Positions 45,156 through 55,431 are shown, numbered from the stretch's first letter. The stretch: 64,000 nucleotides of DNA from Hoyosella subflava DQS3-9A1 (GCF_000214175.1 NC_015564.1:3720001-3784000), one strand, 5' to 3'. Notes: generated from the sequence alone by a model not told the origin. Numbers and translations: made by a program.

Positions 45156-45836
45156 GTGTATACAGAGCGCCGGTCGACCATTCGCCATGCGGTGGTGTGG
45201 TCGGCGTCATCACCCGAAAGTGAAGACCAGCTGGTGCTGCCGGACGGCTGCATGGACCTGCTGTGGCACGACGATCAATTGTTCTTCGCCGGACCAGATA
45301 CCCACGCCTATGCCACCACCTGGACTGCCTCGGAGTGGGTTGGCATCCGGTTCGCCTGCGGCCAGGGACGGCTGGTCGCCGGAATACCGGCTGCTGAGCT
45401 CCGCGATACACGCATCACGATCGACGCACTCCTGCCCGCGGCCGAGGCCAGGCAACTCAGCGAACGGGTCGCCGAAGCCACCGACCCCGGAGTTGCACTG
45501 GAAAAGATCACTGCGGAGCGACTCTCTGTCGCGCCACACTCGGACGGGCTCGCGGAGCGCATGTACACCATGCTGTCTCGGGGTTGGCCGGTCGCGGACG
45601 TAGCCCATCACACTGGTCTCAGTTCGCGCCAGCTGCACCGGCGAAGTATCGATTCTTTTGGTTATGGACCGAAGACCCTTGGCCGAATCCTTCGGCTGAA
45701 TCGCGCGCTGGACCTCGCCCGCGCCGGGATGCCGCCCAGCGTGGCCGCAGCAAGATCCGGCTACGCGGACCAAGCCCACTTTGCGCGCGACGCCCGCTCG
45801 CTGACCGGCCAGACCGTCACGTCTCTGCTGAAATAG
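45156..45836 (+). CDS. AraC-family transcriptional regulator
   Basis: A 226-residue regulator. The C-terminal half has two AraC helix-turn-helix motifs (VADVAHHTGLSSRQLHRR and PSVAAARSGYADQAHFARD). The N-terminal half starts with VLPDGCMDLLW, typical of DUF6597-containing AraC proteins. GTG start. It is convergent with a VOC-family gene, overlapping its end by 20 bases. Confidence 0.88.
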   Translation: MYTERRSTIRHAVVWSASSPESEDQLVLPDGCMDLLWHDDQLFFAGPDTHAYATTWTASEWVGIRFACGQGRLVAGIPAAELRDTRITIDALLPAAEARQLSERVAEATDPGVALEKITAERLSVAPHSDGLAERMYTMLSRGWPVADVAHHTGLSSRQLHRRSIDSFGYGPKTLGRILRLNRALDLARAGMPPSVAAARSGYADQAHFARDARSLTGQTVTSLLK

Positions 45837-46224
45837 CGGGAAGCGGCGCGTAGAGATCCACGCCGTTGCCGTCAGGGTCGTTGATGACGGCATAGCGCTG
45901 CCCCCAGAATGCGTCCCAGGGCGCCATGTGGCTCTTGTAGCCAGCGTCAACGAGATCCTGATAGGCGGAATCGACGTCGCTGGGGCTTGCACATTCGAAC
46001 GCGAGACCTACCTGACCATGCCCGGGCGGCTCCCAGCCTGGGTCGAAAGTACGAATGGTGGCGATGTCATCCCACGCGAGACGAATGCCGCCCGCGAGTT
46101 CAAACTCCACATGTGGCTGAGAGTCTGCATCTGCAGGGATGTCCAGGCCCAGTTGCCGATAGAACGCCAGGGAGCGGCTCATGTCCGATACGACAAGGGC
46201 AATCACATTCAAACGCGGTTTCAT
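45817..46224 (-). CDS. Glyoxalase/bleomycin-resistance (VOC) family protein
   Basis: A 135-residue VOC-fold protein with paired beta-alpha-beta-beta-beta modules. Metal or ligand residues may include His35 region (QPHVEFELAGG) and the C-terminal NDPDGNGVDLYAPLP. The function of such single-domain members ranges from dioxygenase to drug binding; unknown here. Confidence 0.82.
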   Translation of the reverse strand: MKPRLNVIALVVSDMSRSLAFYRQLGLDIPADADSQPHVEFELAGGIRLAWDDIATIRTFDPGWEPPGHGQVGLAFECASPSDVDSAYQDLVDAGYKSHMAPWDAFWGQRYAVINDPDGNGVDLYAPLPAISAET

Positions 46225-46273
46225 GAACCCACCGTATGACCGCGTAGGGGATGCGTCTTGAATGTTTCGGACG

Positions 46274-46705
46274 TCAGTTCCGAACTAACGCGACAACCGG
46301 GATCGTGCGCGACGTCTTGGTTGTGTATTTATCGTAGTCGGGCCAGAACTCTGACATCGCACGCCAATTGCGCTCACGTTCTTCACCTTCGAGCAATTGC
46401 GGCGTCACTCGGAACTTGTCCTTACCCAGCTCGACCCAGCCCTCACCTCTGTCCCGAAGATTCAGGTACCACGCCGGATGGGTGTCACTCCCGCCGAATG
46501 ATGCGATGACGATAAGCCGGTCACCGTCTCGCCCGAAGAAGAGGGGCGTTGTTCGCTCTTTACCTGACTTGCGCCCCACCGTGGTGAGGAGGAGCTGCTC
46601 ATTCCCCATGAACTTCGATGTTCCACCCGACCTGCGGAAACGCCACGTTTCAACTTTGGCCCCCACGCGCATAACCAACTTGAAGACTCCACCGTGCTCG
46701 GTCAT
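46274..46705 (-). CDS. Nitroreductase family deazaflavin-dependent oxidoreductase (DDN type)
   Basis: A 143-residue F420H2-binding split-barrel protein. The DDN signature is LLLTTVGRKSGKERTTPLFFGRDGDRLIVIAS with GGSDTHPAWYLNL. Relatives use F420 to reduce quinones or activated drugs. ATG 46705 begins MTEHGG; the longer open frame to 46810 runs into a fragment of another gene. The ribosome site is weak. Confidence 0.85.
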   Translation of the reverse strand: MTEHGGVFKLVMRVGAKVETWRFRRSGGTSKFMGNEQLLLTTVGRKSGKERTTPLFFGRDGDRLIVIASFGGSDTHPAWYLNLRDRGEGWVELGKDKFRVTPQLLEGEERERNWRAMSEFWPDYDKYTTKTSRTIPVVALVRN

Positions 46706-46709
46706 GTGC

Positions 46710-46835
46710 TCAGCGTATCCGGCTCCGGCTCTGACTCTGGGATGCTCCCGCCAGGTAATTCGCTCCCCAGTCGTCGAGCATCTGAACGAGCGTAACGAGA
46801 GTGTGGCCAAGCTCCGTCAGTGAGTAACCCGGTCT
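46710..46835 (-). pseudogene. C-terminal remnant of an HxlR-family regulator
   Basis: In the reverse strand, a frame reads RPGYSLTELGHTLVTLVQML and then DDWGANYLAGAS, ending in TGA at 46710. This is the C-terminal part of an HxlR winged helix (YSLTELG and DDWG signatures). An in-frame stop lies directly upstream and no frame upstream carries the DNA-binding half, so the rest of the gene is gone. The neighbouring DDN-type gene starts 4 bases after this remnant's stop. Confidence 0.75.
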
Positions 46836-46928
46836 TCAGGCAGGCTGACTTTGGGCGCGCCGGAGCGCGGGGCGCCACAGTCAGTGACCAGTCGCACAAC
46901 CCGGACGGGCGACCTCGCCTAGCAACCC

Positions 46929-47150
46929 TCAGTAGTGGAAGAGGATATAAGGCGAATTAAGGAAACCGAGACAGTTCAATCGCCACTGCCCCGCCATGAG
47001 GTGCTCGTGCATGCCCATCAGGCATTCACCTTGGGTTGGGTACACGTGAAATCCCACACCTGGATGCGCCGAAGCGGTCGGTGCAGCCGCCAACGAGATC
47101 CCGGCTGCCATCAACACGGACGCGGCCAGCACCGTTGCCCTGCGTTTCAT
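46929..47150 (-). CDS. Small secreted protein
   Basis: A 73-residue precursor. MKRR precedes a 20-residue hydrophobic stretch ending at SASA-type cleavage (TASA-HP), leaving about 45 mature residues with two Cys that could form a disulfide. The family is unknown. ATG 47150 has aggagg 4 bases upstream; longer frames to 47207 are not supported. Confidence 0.7.
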   Translation of the reverse strand: MKRRATVLAASVLMAAGISLAAAPTASAHPGVGFHVYPTQGECLMGMHEHLMAGQWRLNCLGFLNSPYILFHY

Positions 47151-47363
47151 CGCTCCTCCTCGCGCAAGTACGAACCAAGCCGGATGACCCCTCACGTCGC
47201 GGACCATTCAGAAACGGCCTGACACCCTCCATTAGACCTGCCGGGTGACGTGGCGCACAATCCCCTAGTTTCAGGGCCCTGCCTGAATCCGCAGAACCTC
47301 AGGCGTTTCGATGCCTAAACGAGTACCTTCACGTCTATGGCGACAAACGGGTCATGACCGTAG

Positions 47364-48809
47364 ATGAAGATTCACATCGATGGGACTGACGGCTCACTCA
47401 CCGCTGTTGGTGCAGCGGTCCGCGCAATGGCCACTACCGCAGGTCTGCGCGAGGACTACGCAACGCGCTTTCGTGTAGTCGTTGAGGAACTAGTCCGCGA
47501 AGCGCTGACCCGTGAATGTGAAACCGATCAACCGGATGTCCAGGTCGCGGTGCTTGCGGAATCCGGCACACTCACCGTGACGGTCACAGATCAGGGCCTG
47601 CCCATGACCGGCGCACAGGCGCGCGCAGCACCCTCGCGCCGACTAGCGGCGCTGGGGTTCGTTGACGAACTCCACATCGCAAGCCACGGGCACGAAGGAA
47701 ACGTGGCCTCCTGCTCGATCCGTGTCGCCACCGCGAATATGCGCTACAGCGGGGCAGTCCTCGATGATACGTCGCAGCGGGTATCGGATGAGGAAGCGGA
47801 ATCGATCGTCATCCGCCGCATGACGCCCGCAGACGCCGAGGGACTCGTCCAATGCATCTACCGCTGCTACGGCTACACGTATAAGGACACCACCCTTTAC
47901 GAGCCACGACACATCACGCACCTGCTGCGACGCGGACTGATGCACTCAGTAGTCGCCGCGAGCCCCGAGCGGGGCATCGTCGGCCACGCGGCGCTGTTCG
48001 TCCAGCGCGAAGGCGACCCGGTGCCAGAGTCCGGCAAGCTTGTCGTTGACCCGCGCTACCGCGGCCGCCACTTAGCCGAACGAATGGCAGCGCTCCGGCT
48101 CGACATCGCCCGTGAAGAGGCCCTCCCCGGCGTGTGGGCTCAAGCGGTGACAAATCACCCCGGCAGCCAGAAGGAAGTCATCCATCTCGGCGGCCTCGAG
48201 GTGGGTGTTCTCATTGGCGCGTCACCCGCCACGGTGACCATGGCCGACTTAGAGAACATCAATCAGGGACGCCGGACTCTGATCGCGATGTACACCCCAC
48301 TCCATTCGCGTGCCCGTATTCTGCATCCTCCCGACCAGCTTGGTGACCTGATCACCGAGCTCACCACCTCGGCTCAACTCGAACGCAGCGTCGACAGCAG
48401 CTCGTCACTGCCGACTGGACGTGCCGGGCGGACGAAAGTTCGCGTAATGGCCGTCCCCAGCACTGCCACCGCCTATATTCGGGTAGCGCAGGTCGGTCCA
48501 GACGCCGGCAGTCGAATCGCGGAGGAACTGGACGGGCTCAACGCTTTTGATCTCGCGGTCACCTACCTTGACCTCCCGCTGACCGATGCCGCCGCTGGCG
48601 CGCTAGCGACAGAACTCGAGCGCCTGGGTTTCTCCTTCGCAGCGTGGCTTCCTGACTTCGCCCCCAGTGGCGATGTCCTTCGCCTGCAGCGCATCGGCAG
48701 CCACCCAGTTGACGTCGAACACGTTCGTTGCGCACGCGAGGAAGGCCAGCGAATATTCGATTTCGCTGTCTCGGAGTGGCGCCGTGTCCGCCGGGGTGGA
48801 CTGGTATGA
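47364..48809 (+). CDS. GHKL-type ATPase domain fused to GNAT acetyltransferase
   Basis: A 481-residue fusion. Residues 1-125 resemble RsbW-like serine-kinase anti-sigma ATPases (FRVVVEELVREAL helix and the nucleotide motif TVTDQGLPM), though the key Asn of the usual N-box is replaced. Residues 145-300 are a GNAT acetyltransferase with VDPRYRGRHLAERMAALRL at the acetyl-CoA loop. The last 150 residues are a second, divergent GNAT-like unit. The protein has no recognised partner beside it. The N-terminus has no clear ribosome site. It is described further under findings. Confidence 0.8.
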   Translation: MKIHIDGTDGSLTAVGAAVRAMATTAGLREDYATRFRVVVEELVREALTRECETDQPDVQVAVLAESGTLTVTVTDQGLPMTGAQARAAPSRRLAALGFVDELHIASHGHEGNVASCSIRVATANMRYSGAVLDDTSQRVSDEEAESIVIRRMTPADAEGLVQCIYRCYGYTYKDTTLYEPRHITHLLRRGLMHSVVAASPERGIVGHAALFVQREGDPVPESGKLVVDPRYRGRHLAERMAALRLDIAREEALPGVWAQAVTNHPGSQKEVIHLGGLEVGVLIGASPATVTMADLENINQGRRTLIAMYTPLHSRARILHPPDQLGDLITELTTSAQLERSVDSSSSLPTGRAGRTKVRVMAVPSTATAYIRVAQVGPDAGSRIAEELDGLNAFDLAVTYLDLPLTDAAAGALATELERLGFSFAAWLPDFAPSGDVLRLQRIGSHPVDVEHVRCAREEGQRIFDFAVSEWRRVRRGGLV

Positions 48810-49048
48810 GTTCCGGTAGGGCACCTTTCCCAATTTGTGGAATAAGGAAAACATTGCGGATTCCGATCGAGCAATTCAAACCCTAGCCTCGCATAATAGG
48901 AATGAACGACACCAAGTGCTATTTGCGGTAGCGGGCCATTCTTGTGGCGTCATGCCGTCGTCTGGTACTACTCTCAGCGAGAGGCACTCGCAAATGCCCC
49001 AACATTGAACGAGACCAATAACACACAACTGAGGCAAGGTGAATCACC

Positions 49049-49534
49049 GTGAGTACTGGCGGATACGATCCGGAAACCAACCCGCAGTTCACTGGCTCTG
49101 GATTCGGGACCAAACCAGCCGGAGTCGCGCCTCGCGGTATCGCGCGCCTCATCGACTGGGTGATAGCGGGGATCCTCGGCGCCATAGTCTTCTGGCTCCT
49201 CCGCCAAGGCGGCGAAGTCCCGGCCTGGGCGGCACTTCTCCCCGGCGCTGGATTCGGGTTTCTCTATTTCTTGGTGTTCGAAGTGACGACAGGCTCGACA
49301 CCCGGCAAGAAAATCCTTGGACTGCACGTCATGGGTTCCGGCGGCCGCTCGAAACCCAGCCTGAAAGAATCCGCGGTCCGCAACGCCTACATGCTGCTGA
49401 ATCTCATTTCCTTCGTCGGCTCGCTGCTGTGGCTTATCGCCGTGGTGGCGATCGGTTTCACAATCAGCACGAGCTCCGCGAAACAAGGCTTCCACGACCG
49501 CATCGCCGGCGGCACACAGGTCGTCAAGAAATAG
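49049..49534 (+). CDS. RDD family membrane protein
   Basis: A 161-residue protein with a short cytoplasmic start and three transmembrane helices. RLIDWVIAG carries the conserved Arg and Asp of the RDD domain, and GSTPGKKILGLHV matches its second motif. Function unknown; some relatives transport ions. GTG 49049 is the start. It has no clear partner. Confidence 0.9.
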   Translation: MSTGGYDPETNPQFTGSGFGTKPAGVAPRGIARLIDWVIAGILGAIVFWLLRQGGEVPAWAALLPGAGFGFLYFLVFEVTTGSTPGKKILGLHVMGSGGRSKPSLKESAVRNAYMLLNLISFVGSLLWLIAVVAIGFTISTSSAKQGFHDRIAGGTQVVKK

Positions 49535-49562
49535 GGGTCGTCAAGAAATTGGGCAGGCGGGT

Positions 49563-50156
49563 TCAGTGGAAGCTGACGTGCACGTGGTCGAAATGATTCT
49601 CAGTCGCTGAACCACGGTCTTCCATCTGCTGCCACTCGCCACCTGGGTAACGAATGCGCTGACGCCAAATTACGTACGAGACCCCAAACTGCCCAGCGTG
49701 CGCGAGCGCATAATCGGCGATCGCGTCACCCACGTCGCTACTGATCATGAAGTCGACAGCACGGCCGTGACCGTGATCACCCCCGTCGCCTGGCCGCAAG
49801 CCACCGAACGCAGTTACTTGAGGAAACAGCGCGCACACCGCACGGTAGACCATCGCCGCGTTCGCGGTCAGACCCAGACTCTCTGCCGAGCCGAAAGGGC
49901 ATTCCCGCAGGGCGATATCGACTGGGGACGGTGGCGGCGGCGGGGGCGGAAGAACCTCCGGAAGCACCGGAGGCGCTATCGTCCTCGGCACGAAAGTCTG
50001 TGCAGCCTCGAGGGCGAGTATGCCGACCGTGGCACGTTCGCTGGACATGGGTGCGGGAGCTTCAGCGACTGCCACATTGGTCGATGCCAAAACAATTCCC
50101 AGGGCTACCGCTACTTGTCCGCGCATCCTTGCTAAAGGGAGCCGGTGCATTTCCAC
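49563..50156 (-). CDS. Secreted VanY-like/ARB_07466-type hydrolase domain protein
   Basis: About 197 residues. An N-terminal signal peptide (residues 3-31) is followed by a Pro-rich linker of 8 consecutive prolines and a C-terminal domain with GGLRPGDGGDHGHGRAVDF and ENHFDHVHVSFH. These Asp/His motifs fit an M15-like (D-Ala-D-Ala carboxypeptidase-related) zinc fold, also called ARB_07466-like. GTG 50156 has aaagga 6 bases upstream; ATG 50150 is an alternative, and the frame stays open to 50294. It likely acts outside the membrane on peptidoglycan. Confidence 0.75.
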   Translation of the reverse strand: MEMHRLPLARMRGQVAVALGIVLASTNVAVAEAPAPMSSERATVGILALEAAQTFVPRTIAPPVLPEVLPPPPPPPSPVDIALRECPFGSAESLGLTANAAMVYRAVCALFPQVTAFGGLRPGDGGDHGHGRAVDFMISSDVGDAIADYALAHAGQFGVSYVIWRQRIRYPGGEWQQMEDRGSATENHFDHVHVSFH

Positions 50157-50421
50157 GTCATGTCCTTTCGAGGCCAAATCGCTTCCAGAACATACGTACT
50201 GCTTGAGGGAAATGCAAAGTTGATCTTTGTTGGTGAATTTCGGGCGGCACTCGATATAATTAGGTGCTGACCAGCTTTTTCCTGCTAATGACAAGCACGA
50301 TTGGAGCGTCCTGCTATGCGACGAGGATCACCTATAACGGTTCGATATCCTCGCAATTGGGCGCCCGCTTGCGCCACGCATAGGGACGTGAATAATCCGC
50401 CTCAGCAGCGGCAGGAATCGG

Positions 50422-51789
50422 TCAGTTCGCAGTCAGTCTGGCGAGTGCGCTCAGCGGGATCGGCAGCCAGCTTGGCCGGTTCTGCTGCTCATACCCCACC
50501 TCGTAGACGACCTTGTCCAGTTCAAATGCACGCAGTTCGGGGGGACGCTCGCGCAGGTCGCGTGTATCGCCACCCGCGGCTGTGTAGCCCTCACAGAACG
50601 CCCCGCAGTTGCGTTCCACCCACTCCTCGGCCCGGACTTCGCGCTGGTGCTCACCGCGCGCACCGCCCTCACCAACATGAAGGTGGTGGGCCGCGTAGTC
50701 GAAGGAACGCAGCATCCCCGCAACATCGCGAAGCGGGCTCCCCAGTGCCGACCGGTCCGCAAGGGTCGCTGCGGGCTCTCCTTCGAAGTCGATGAGCACC
50801 CACCCGGACGTGGTGCGCAGAACCTGCCCCAAGTGCAGATCACCGTGGATTTGCTGCAGAATCAGCGGGGTTGCGTTTAGTTCATCGAACGCCGCACGCA
50901 CCGTGGTTTCGTGCTCGGCGATCTTCGGCACCTGCTCGAGCACCTTATCGAGGCGGGCGTGCATCGACGCCACCATATTCGCGACCTGTTCGGGACTCGC
51001 GGCGCTACTCCCCCCGGCACGTGCAAGATCGGCGTGCACTGCCGCTACGGCAGCGCCCAGGCGGCGCGATTCACCAGCGAAATCACCGCCGACTTCCGAA
51101 GCATGTAAATCTCCCTCAGCCATCAAGTCCCGCACGCTCGCGCTCGCCGCAGCCCAGCCCTCTGTAGCGTCGGGCAAATACTGCTGCAGGAAACCGAGAA
51201 CCGTGTCTCGCGACTGAATGCTGCCCAGCGGCGCGGCAATATGGCGGCTGCCCGCGGCATGCAGCAGTCGGTGCAGCTGAAGATCGCGTTGCATGCCAGG
51301 ACGCGGCCGACGGTACAGCTTGAGAATGTACGCGTCGCCGAATATCAGCGACGTATTGCTTTGCTCCGCGCCGACACTCCTGGGGCGCAACCCGGTCTTC
51401 AGCCCCGTGTTCGGCCCGGTACCAGGCTCGGGGGCGAAGACCACGCCGTGGCGGTCCGCCCGGGCAGCGAAGAAGTCCAGCAGCGGCGCCAGGAGCGTTG
51501 GGTCCGCGGAGGCATCGAATGCAGCGAGGTCACCGACGTTGCCGATCACCTCGATATGCTCTGCAGGCTCGCTCGCCAGGCCGATCAGTAGTTGATAAGT
51601 CTCGGCGATATCCTGTTGCCGTACGGTCACCAAAGCGTGTACCACTCCGGGATCGCCGTCTTCCAGCCACACTGAAGTCTGGGGTTCGACGGCATCGATC
51701 GAGCGGTGTTTGCTGGCGAACCAGCGCTGCCGTGGCAGCCATTCGCGCAACGGCTCCGCCAGTGAGGTCACGATCTCATCGGCTTTCAC
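50422..51789 (-). CDS. mak: Maltokinase
   Basis: A 455-residue kinase that makes maltose-1-phosphate, the substrate of GlgE glucan synthesis. It has the protein-kinase-like fold with IHGDLHLGQ (catalytic loop) and VLIDFEG (metal site). The N-terminus has [11 protein letters not shown], typical of Mak. It overlaps treS by 4 bases, forming the TreS-Mak pair that channels trehalose into alpha-glucan. Confidence 0.95.
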   Translation of the reverse strand: MKADEIVTSLAEPLREWLPRQRWFASKHRSIDAVEPQTSVWLEDGDPGVVHALVTVRQQDIAETYQLLIGLASEPAEHIEVIGNVGDLAAFDASADPTLLAPLLDFFAARADRHGVVFAPEPGTGPNTGLKTGLRPRSVGAEQSNTSLIFGDAYILKLYRRPRPGMQRDLQLHRLLHAAGSRHIAAPLGSIQSRDTVLGFLQQYLPDATEGWAAASASVRDLMAEGDLHASEVGGDFAGESRRLGAAVAAVHADLARAGGSSAASPEQVANMVASMHARLDKVLEQVPKIAEHETTVRAAFDELNATPLILQQIHGDLHLGQVLRTTSGWVLIDFEGEPAATLADRSALGSPLRDVAGMLRSFDYAAHHLHVGEGGARGEHQREVRAEEWVERNCGAFCEGYTAAGGDTRDLRERPPELRAFELDKVVYEVGYEQQNRPSWLPIPLSALARLTAN

Positions 51790-53603
51790 TGCGCGTCGCC
51801 ACCCTCGACTGCATCAGTGACCTGGAACCAGTAGAAGCCGTGGCCCGGAAGGGTCAACAGGTACGGAAGCTCCCCGATCACGGGGAATCGCACGCCACCG
51901 GTGAGTTCAGTGGGCTGCCGACCCGCGTATCTGGAAAGGTCCAGTTCTACGGGCTGAGGGAACCGTGACAGGTTGTTCACGCACAACACCAGATCGTCCC
52001 CGTCGGCCGGATCGTTGTAGTGACGCAAGTACGCGAGGACGCTTGGGTTCGAGGAGCCAAGCTCGATGAACTCACCCAATCCGAAAGCGTGGTGCTGGCG
52101 CCGAATCTCAAGCATGCGGCGCGTCCAGTACAGCAGGGAGGACGCATTGTTCAGCTGCGCCTCGACGTTGACGCTCTGGTAGCCATAGACGGGGTCCGCG
52201 ATAGGCGGGAGATACATGCGCCCAGGGTTGCAAGTCGAGAAACCGGCATTGCGATCCGGAGTCCACTGCATGGGCGTGCGGACCGCATCCCGGTCCCCGA
52301 GCCAGATGTTGTCACCCATGCCGATCTCGTCGCCGTAGTACAGAACCGGAGATCCTGGCAGCGACAACAACATCGCGGTGAACAACTCCATCTGATTGAT
52401 GTCGTTGTCGAGCAGCGGCGCAAGCCGCCTGCGGATGCCGATGTTGGCCTTCATCCGCGGGTCTGTGGCGTACTCGGAGTACATATAGTCACGCTCGTCG
52501 TCGGTGACCATCTCCAGCGTCAGCTCGTCGTGGTTGCGCAGAAAGATCCCCCACTGCGCCCCAGCAGGAATGGGCGGCGTCTGTGCCAGGATCTCCGAAA
52601 TCGGATAGCGCGATTCCCGGCGGACGGCCATGAAGATGCGCGGCATGAGTGGGAAGTGGAACGCCATGTGGCACTCGTCGCCGCCCACGGCGGGGTCGCC
52701 GAAGTACGCGACAACGTCGGACGGCCACTGGTTGGCCTCCGCAAGCAGCACCCTTCCCGGGAATTCGTCGTCGACCACCTTCCGGCAGTGCTTGAGGAAC
52801 TCATGCGTGCGCGGCAGATTCTCGCAATTCGTCCCCTCCTCTTCGAACAGATACGGGACCGCATCCAGCCGGAAACCGTCGATGCCGAGGTCAAGCCAAA
52901 ACCTCAGGACATCGATCATCGCCTCACCGACCTCGGGGTTCTCATAGTTGAGGTCGGGCTGATGCGAGAAGAACCGGTGCCAGTAGAACTGACCGCGAAC
53001 GGGATCGTATGTCCAGTTCGACGACTCCGTGTCGACGAAGATTATCCGCGCGTCGGGATACCCCGTGTCAGTGTCGGACCACACGTAAAAGTCGCCGTAC
53101 GGACCGTCCGGATGATTGCGCGATTCCTGAAACCAGGGGTGAGCGTCCGAGGTGTGGTTGAGCACGAGGTCAGTGATGATCCGGATATTGCGCCGATGCG
53201 CATGCTCAAGGAGGTAGACGAAGTCATCGACGGTGCCGAACTCGGGGAGCACGGCACGGAAATCGGAAATGTCGTAGCCACCATCACGCAGGGGCGATGC
53301 GTAGAAGGGCGGCAGCCACAAGCAGTCGACGCCTAGCCATTGCAGGTAGTCAAGCTTGTCGACCAGGCCCCGCATGTCGCCGGTGCCATCGTTGTTGGAA
53401 TCGTGGAACGCGCGGACCAGTACCTCGTAGAAGACCGCGGTTTTGTACCACTCGGGTTCGCGTTTCGCCTCTCTCGCATGTGCGAACTCGTTGGCCTGCG
53501 GCTCAACCAGATGGCCGTCGTCAGTCATTTCCTCGCCGGTATGCGGAACACCCTCGAGTCCCAGGGCCGCATCGGGGCGTCGTTCGTGCGTTGGGATTGC
53601 CAT
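51786..53603 (-). CDS. treS: Trehalose synthase (maltose alpha-D-glucosyltransferase)
   Basis: A 605-residue GH13_16 enzyme interconverting trehalose and maltose. Motifs: [24 protein letters not shown] (nucleophile Asp), LLAEANQWP (Glu) and [11 protein letters not shown] (Asp), with [15 protein letters not shown] 53603 is used; ATG 53528 is possible. It is paired with mak. The GlgE/GlgB genes are not in this window. Confidence 0.96.
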   Translation of the reverse strand: MAIPTHERRPDAALGLEGVPHTGEEMTDDGHLVEPQANEFAHAREAKREPEWYKTAVFYEVLVRAFHDSNNDGTGDMRGLVDKLDYLQWLGVDCLWLPPFYASPLRDGGYDISDFRAVLPEFGTVDDFVYLLEHAHRRNIRIITDLVLNHTSDAHPWFQESRNHPDGPYGDFYVWSDTDTGYPDARIIFVDTESSNWTYDPVRGQFYWHRFFSHQPDLNYENPEVGEAMIDVLRFWLDLGIDGFRLDAVPYLFEEEGTNCENLPRTHEFLKHCRKVVDDEFPGRVLLAEANQWPSDVVAYFGDPAVGGDECHMAFHFPLMPRIFMAVRRESRYPISEILAQTPPIPAGAQWGIFLRNHDELTLEMVTDDERDYMYSEYATDPRMKANIGIRRRLAPLLDNDINQMELFTAMLLSLPGSPVLYYGDEIGMGDNIWLGDRDAVRTPMQWTPDRNAGFSTCNPGRMYLPPIADPVYGYQSVNVEAQLNNASSLLYWTRRMLEIRRQHHAFGLGEFIELGSSNPSVLAYLRHYNDPADGDDLVLCVNNLSRFPQPVELDLSRYAGRQPTELTGGVRFPVIGELPYLLTLPGHGFYWFQVTDAVEGGDAQ

Positions 53604-53708
53604 CGCGGCACCGACTTCCCTTGATCGTTTCGCGGTCTCCCCCTACGTTGCTACCCAATCGCACGCACCGCAAGCATCTTGTGAAACATGCCGGATTCGC
53701 ACTGATAC

Positions 53709-54524
53709 CTACGCTCGTGCCCGCGCACGTTCGTCCACGAACAGCGATTGGCTCCCTCGAGCGACCGGACCGGCTATGTCGTGGATTCGCGAGTGCGCAA
53801 CCCCCGTCCCCTGACCGCCAAGCGTGGTGGTGGCTTCCAGCGCAACCCAACTGCCGACGGGTTCACGTTCAAGACTGATCGTGAGGTCGGAGTTCATGAA
53901 AACATGTGTCTCGTAGGAAACTTTCTGGCTGATGCCGTGCGCCCAGTCGGCGAGGGCCGTAAGTGTTTGCAGTGGCGTTGGGTCTTCACCAGCCACCAGC
54001 GGCCGGGTCATCGTGAGCCACGCAGTCGAGGGGCCAAGATTCCAGTCCCCGTGGACGAACCTGAGCTCCACAGCACCCGTGAACGCGCGCGGGTCAAGAA
54101 AACTTGGCATAGCGGAGATCGGGCAGTCGCCGGGCGGTGGAAGTGGTGTCTCGGCCGGAGCCGGCATAGCGCCGGCAACCGGGTCGGCAGACTGGCTACG
54201 TCGCATTCGCAGCGCGCTTGCGCGTGCTACGACCTCACCGTCCACGATTGCCGTGGCGGCGCAGGCTTGGATGCGGGCACCCGGACGGGTCACCTTCGCT
54301 GCGACCTCGACAACTGCCATTGGAGCCGGACGAAGCAACTCGATAGTGATCCGGGTCCACAGCATTGGAACTGGGTGCGGCAGACGTTCTAAGGCACGAA
54401 CAAGGACAGCTTCGAGTGCGCTGCCGTGGATGCTCCCGCCGTCCCACGGGCCGCGGGCCAGCAGCGTGGGCCGGAGAAGCGTGCCGTCGAGTTCGAAAAC
54501 CGCGCACGGGTCACTGGGCAACAT
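53709..54524 (-). CDS. TesB-like acyl-CoA thioesterase family protein
   Basis: A 271-residue double hotdog protein. The first hotdog has WDGGSIHGSALEAVLVRALE and the second ELRFVHGDWNLGPSTAWLTMT, matching TesB/4HBT_3 thioesterases. ATG 54524 overlaps the upstream DUF2236 gene by 14 bases, so both are coupled. Substrate acyl chain unknown. Confidence 0.8.
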   Translation of the reverse strand: MLPSDPCAVFELDGTLLRPTLLARGPWDGGSIHGSALEAVLVRALERLPHPVPMLWTRITIELLRPAPMAVVEVAAKVTRPGARIQACAATAIVDGEVVARASALRMRRSQSADPVAGAMPAPAETPLPPPGDCPISAMPSFLDPRAFTGAVELRFVHGDWNLGPSTAWLTMTRPLVAGEDPTPLQTLTALADWAHGISQKVSYETHVFMNSDLTISLEREPVGSWVALEATTTLGGQGTGVAHSRIHDIAGPVARGSQSLFVDERARARA

Positions 54525-55431
54525 CGATCTGTTCTTCGACGTAGTGGTTGCTGATCGATGGGGCGATCCCGATCGCCGCACCGTGCGCCGCGTATTCCTG
54601 ATTCGACGCCCAATTACGTCTGACGATCGTCCCTGATACGGAGCGCAGTTGCCGGGGCATCAAGCGGTCAACGCGACGCACAATGCTGGCGAAAGCTCGC
54701 AACCGGACCTCGTCAGCGTGAGTCCAGTCCGCGCCGAGAGTCTCCCGAAGTGCGGGTGGCAAAGTACCCACGGTAACGAAGGTTGCAAGCGGACCGACTA
54801 CGCAGTAACCGATCGGGGCCCACAACCAGCCGGGGACTCGCGGCGGAGCGGGCGGGTGGCGTAGCACGCCGAGCAGTTCCCGGGCCGTGGGGTGATTGAC
54901 GAGTCGGCGCATCGCTACTTCGTCGAGCCAGGCGACATGCGCTGCATGGTTTGCAGGCAGTGCGCGCTCCGGAATGCCGAAGGCAATTCCTGCGCGTTTC
55001 CAGGAACGGAAGACCTCTTCACGCTGCGAATCGGTCAGCGGTTCCCCAAATAGGTCCGCCGCCGTCTCACTGGCGTAAACGGCGGAAGCCAGCACCAGCC
55101 AGGAGGCTTCGGGGTCCCACGCGTGGTAGCGCCGGCCAGTATGGTCGACGCCCTGAATGCCGCGATGCAGTGCTCGCAGGTTGCGGCTGTACTCCCCCGC
55201 CTGTTCGCCCATGACGACCATGCTGAGCACAGGCCACACTGAGCGACGGAATCTTCCCCACGGGTCAGTCCTGTAGGTCGAGTACTGCCCTACACCTGCA
55301 CCAATCACCGGATGGCAGACCTGTAGCAGTAGCCCCGTTCCAACGAGCAAAAGGAACCGCCAGTCGGTAGCGAGTTCCTCTGCGATCGTCGTCGAAGGCT
55401 TCCGCACCGGCCGCTTCAGCACTGACAACAT
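54511..55431 (-). CDS. DUF2236 (oxygenase MpaB-like) protein
   Basis: A 306-residue DUF2236 protein, related to the latex-clearing-protein/MpaB group of haem oxygenases. Conserved blocks include QVCHPVIGAGVGQYSTYRTDPWGR, HRGIQGVDHTGRRYHAWDP and GTLPPALRETLG. ATG 55431, with gagggg 7 bases upstream, is chosen; ATG 55446 or longer frames are less likely. Divergent from a TetR repressor with a split palindrome, which probably controls it and the coupled thioesterase. Confidence 0.88.
   Translation of the reverse strand: MLSVLKRPVRKPSTTIAEELATDWRFLLLVGTGLLLQVCHPVIGAGVGQYSTYRTDPWGRFRRSVWPVLSMVVMGEQAGEYSRNLRALHRGIQGVDHTGRRYHAWDPEASWLVLASAVYASETAADLFGEPLTDSQREEVFRSWKRAGIAFGIPERALPANHAAHVAWLDEVAMRRLVNHPTARELLGVLRHPPAPPRVPGWLWAPIGYCVVGPLATFVTVGTLPPALRETLGADWTHADEVRLRAFASIVRRVDRLMPRQLRSVSGTIVRRNWASNQEYAAHGAAIGIAPSISNHYVEEQIDVAQ

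Noticed and set aside
47268-47290. Inverted repeat ttcagg-N6-cctgaa before the ATPase-GNAT fusion
   Set aside because: Six-base arms occur often by chance and there is no adjoining regulator gene; noted but not called an operator.
52020-53336. Forward open frame of 438 codons inside treS
   Set aside because: Antisense of a strongly conserved gene in high-GC DNA, where third-base bias keeps opposite frames open. The protein is like no family.
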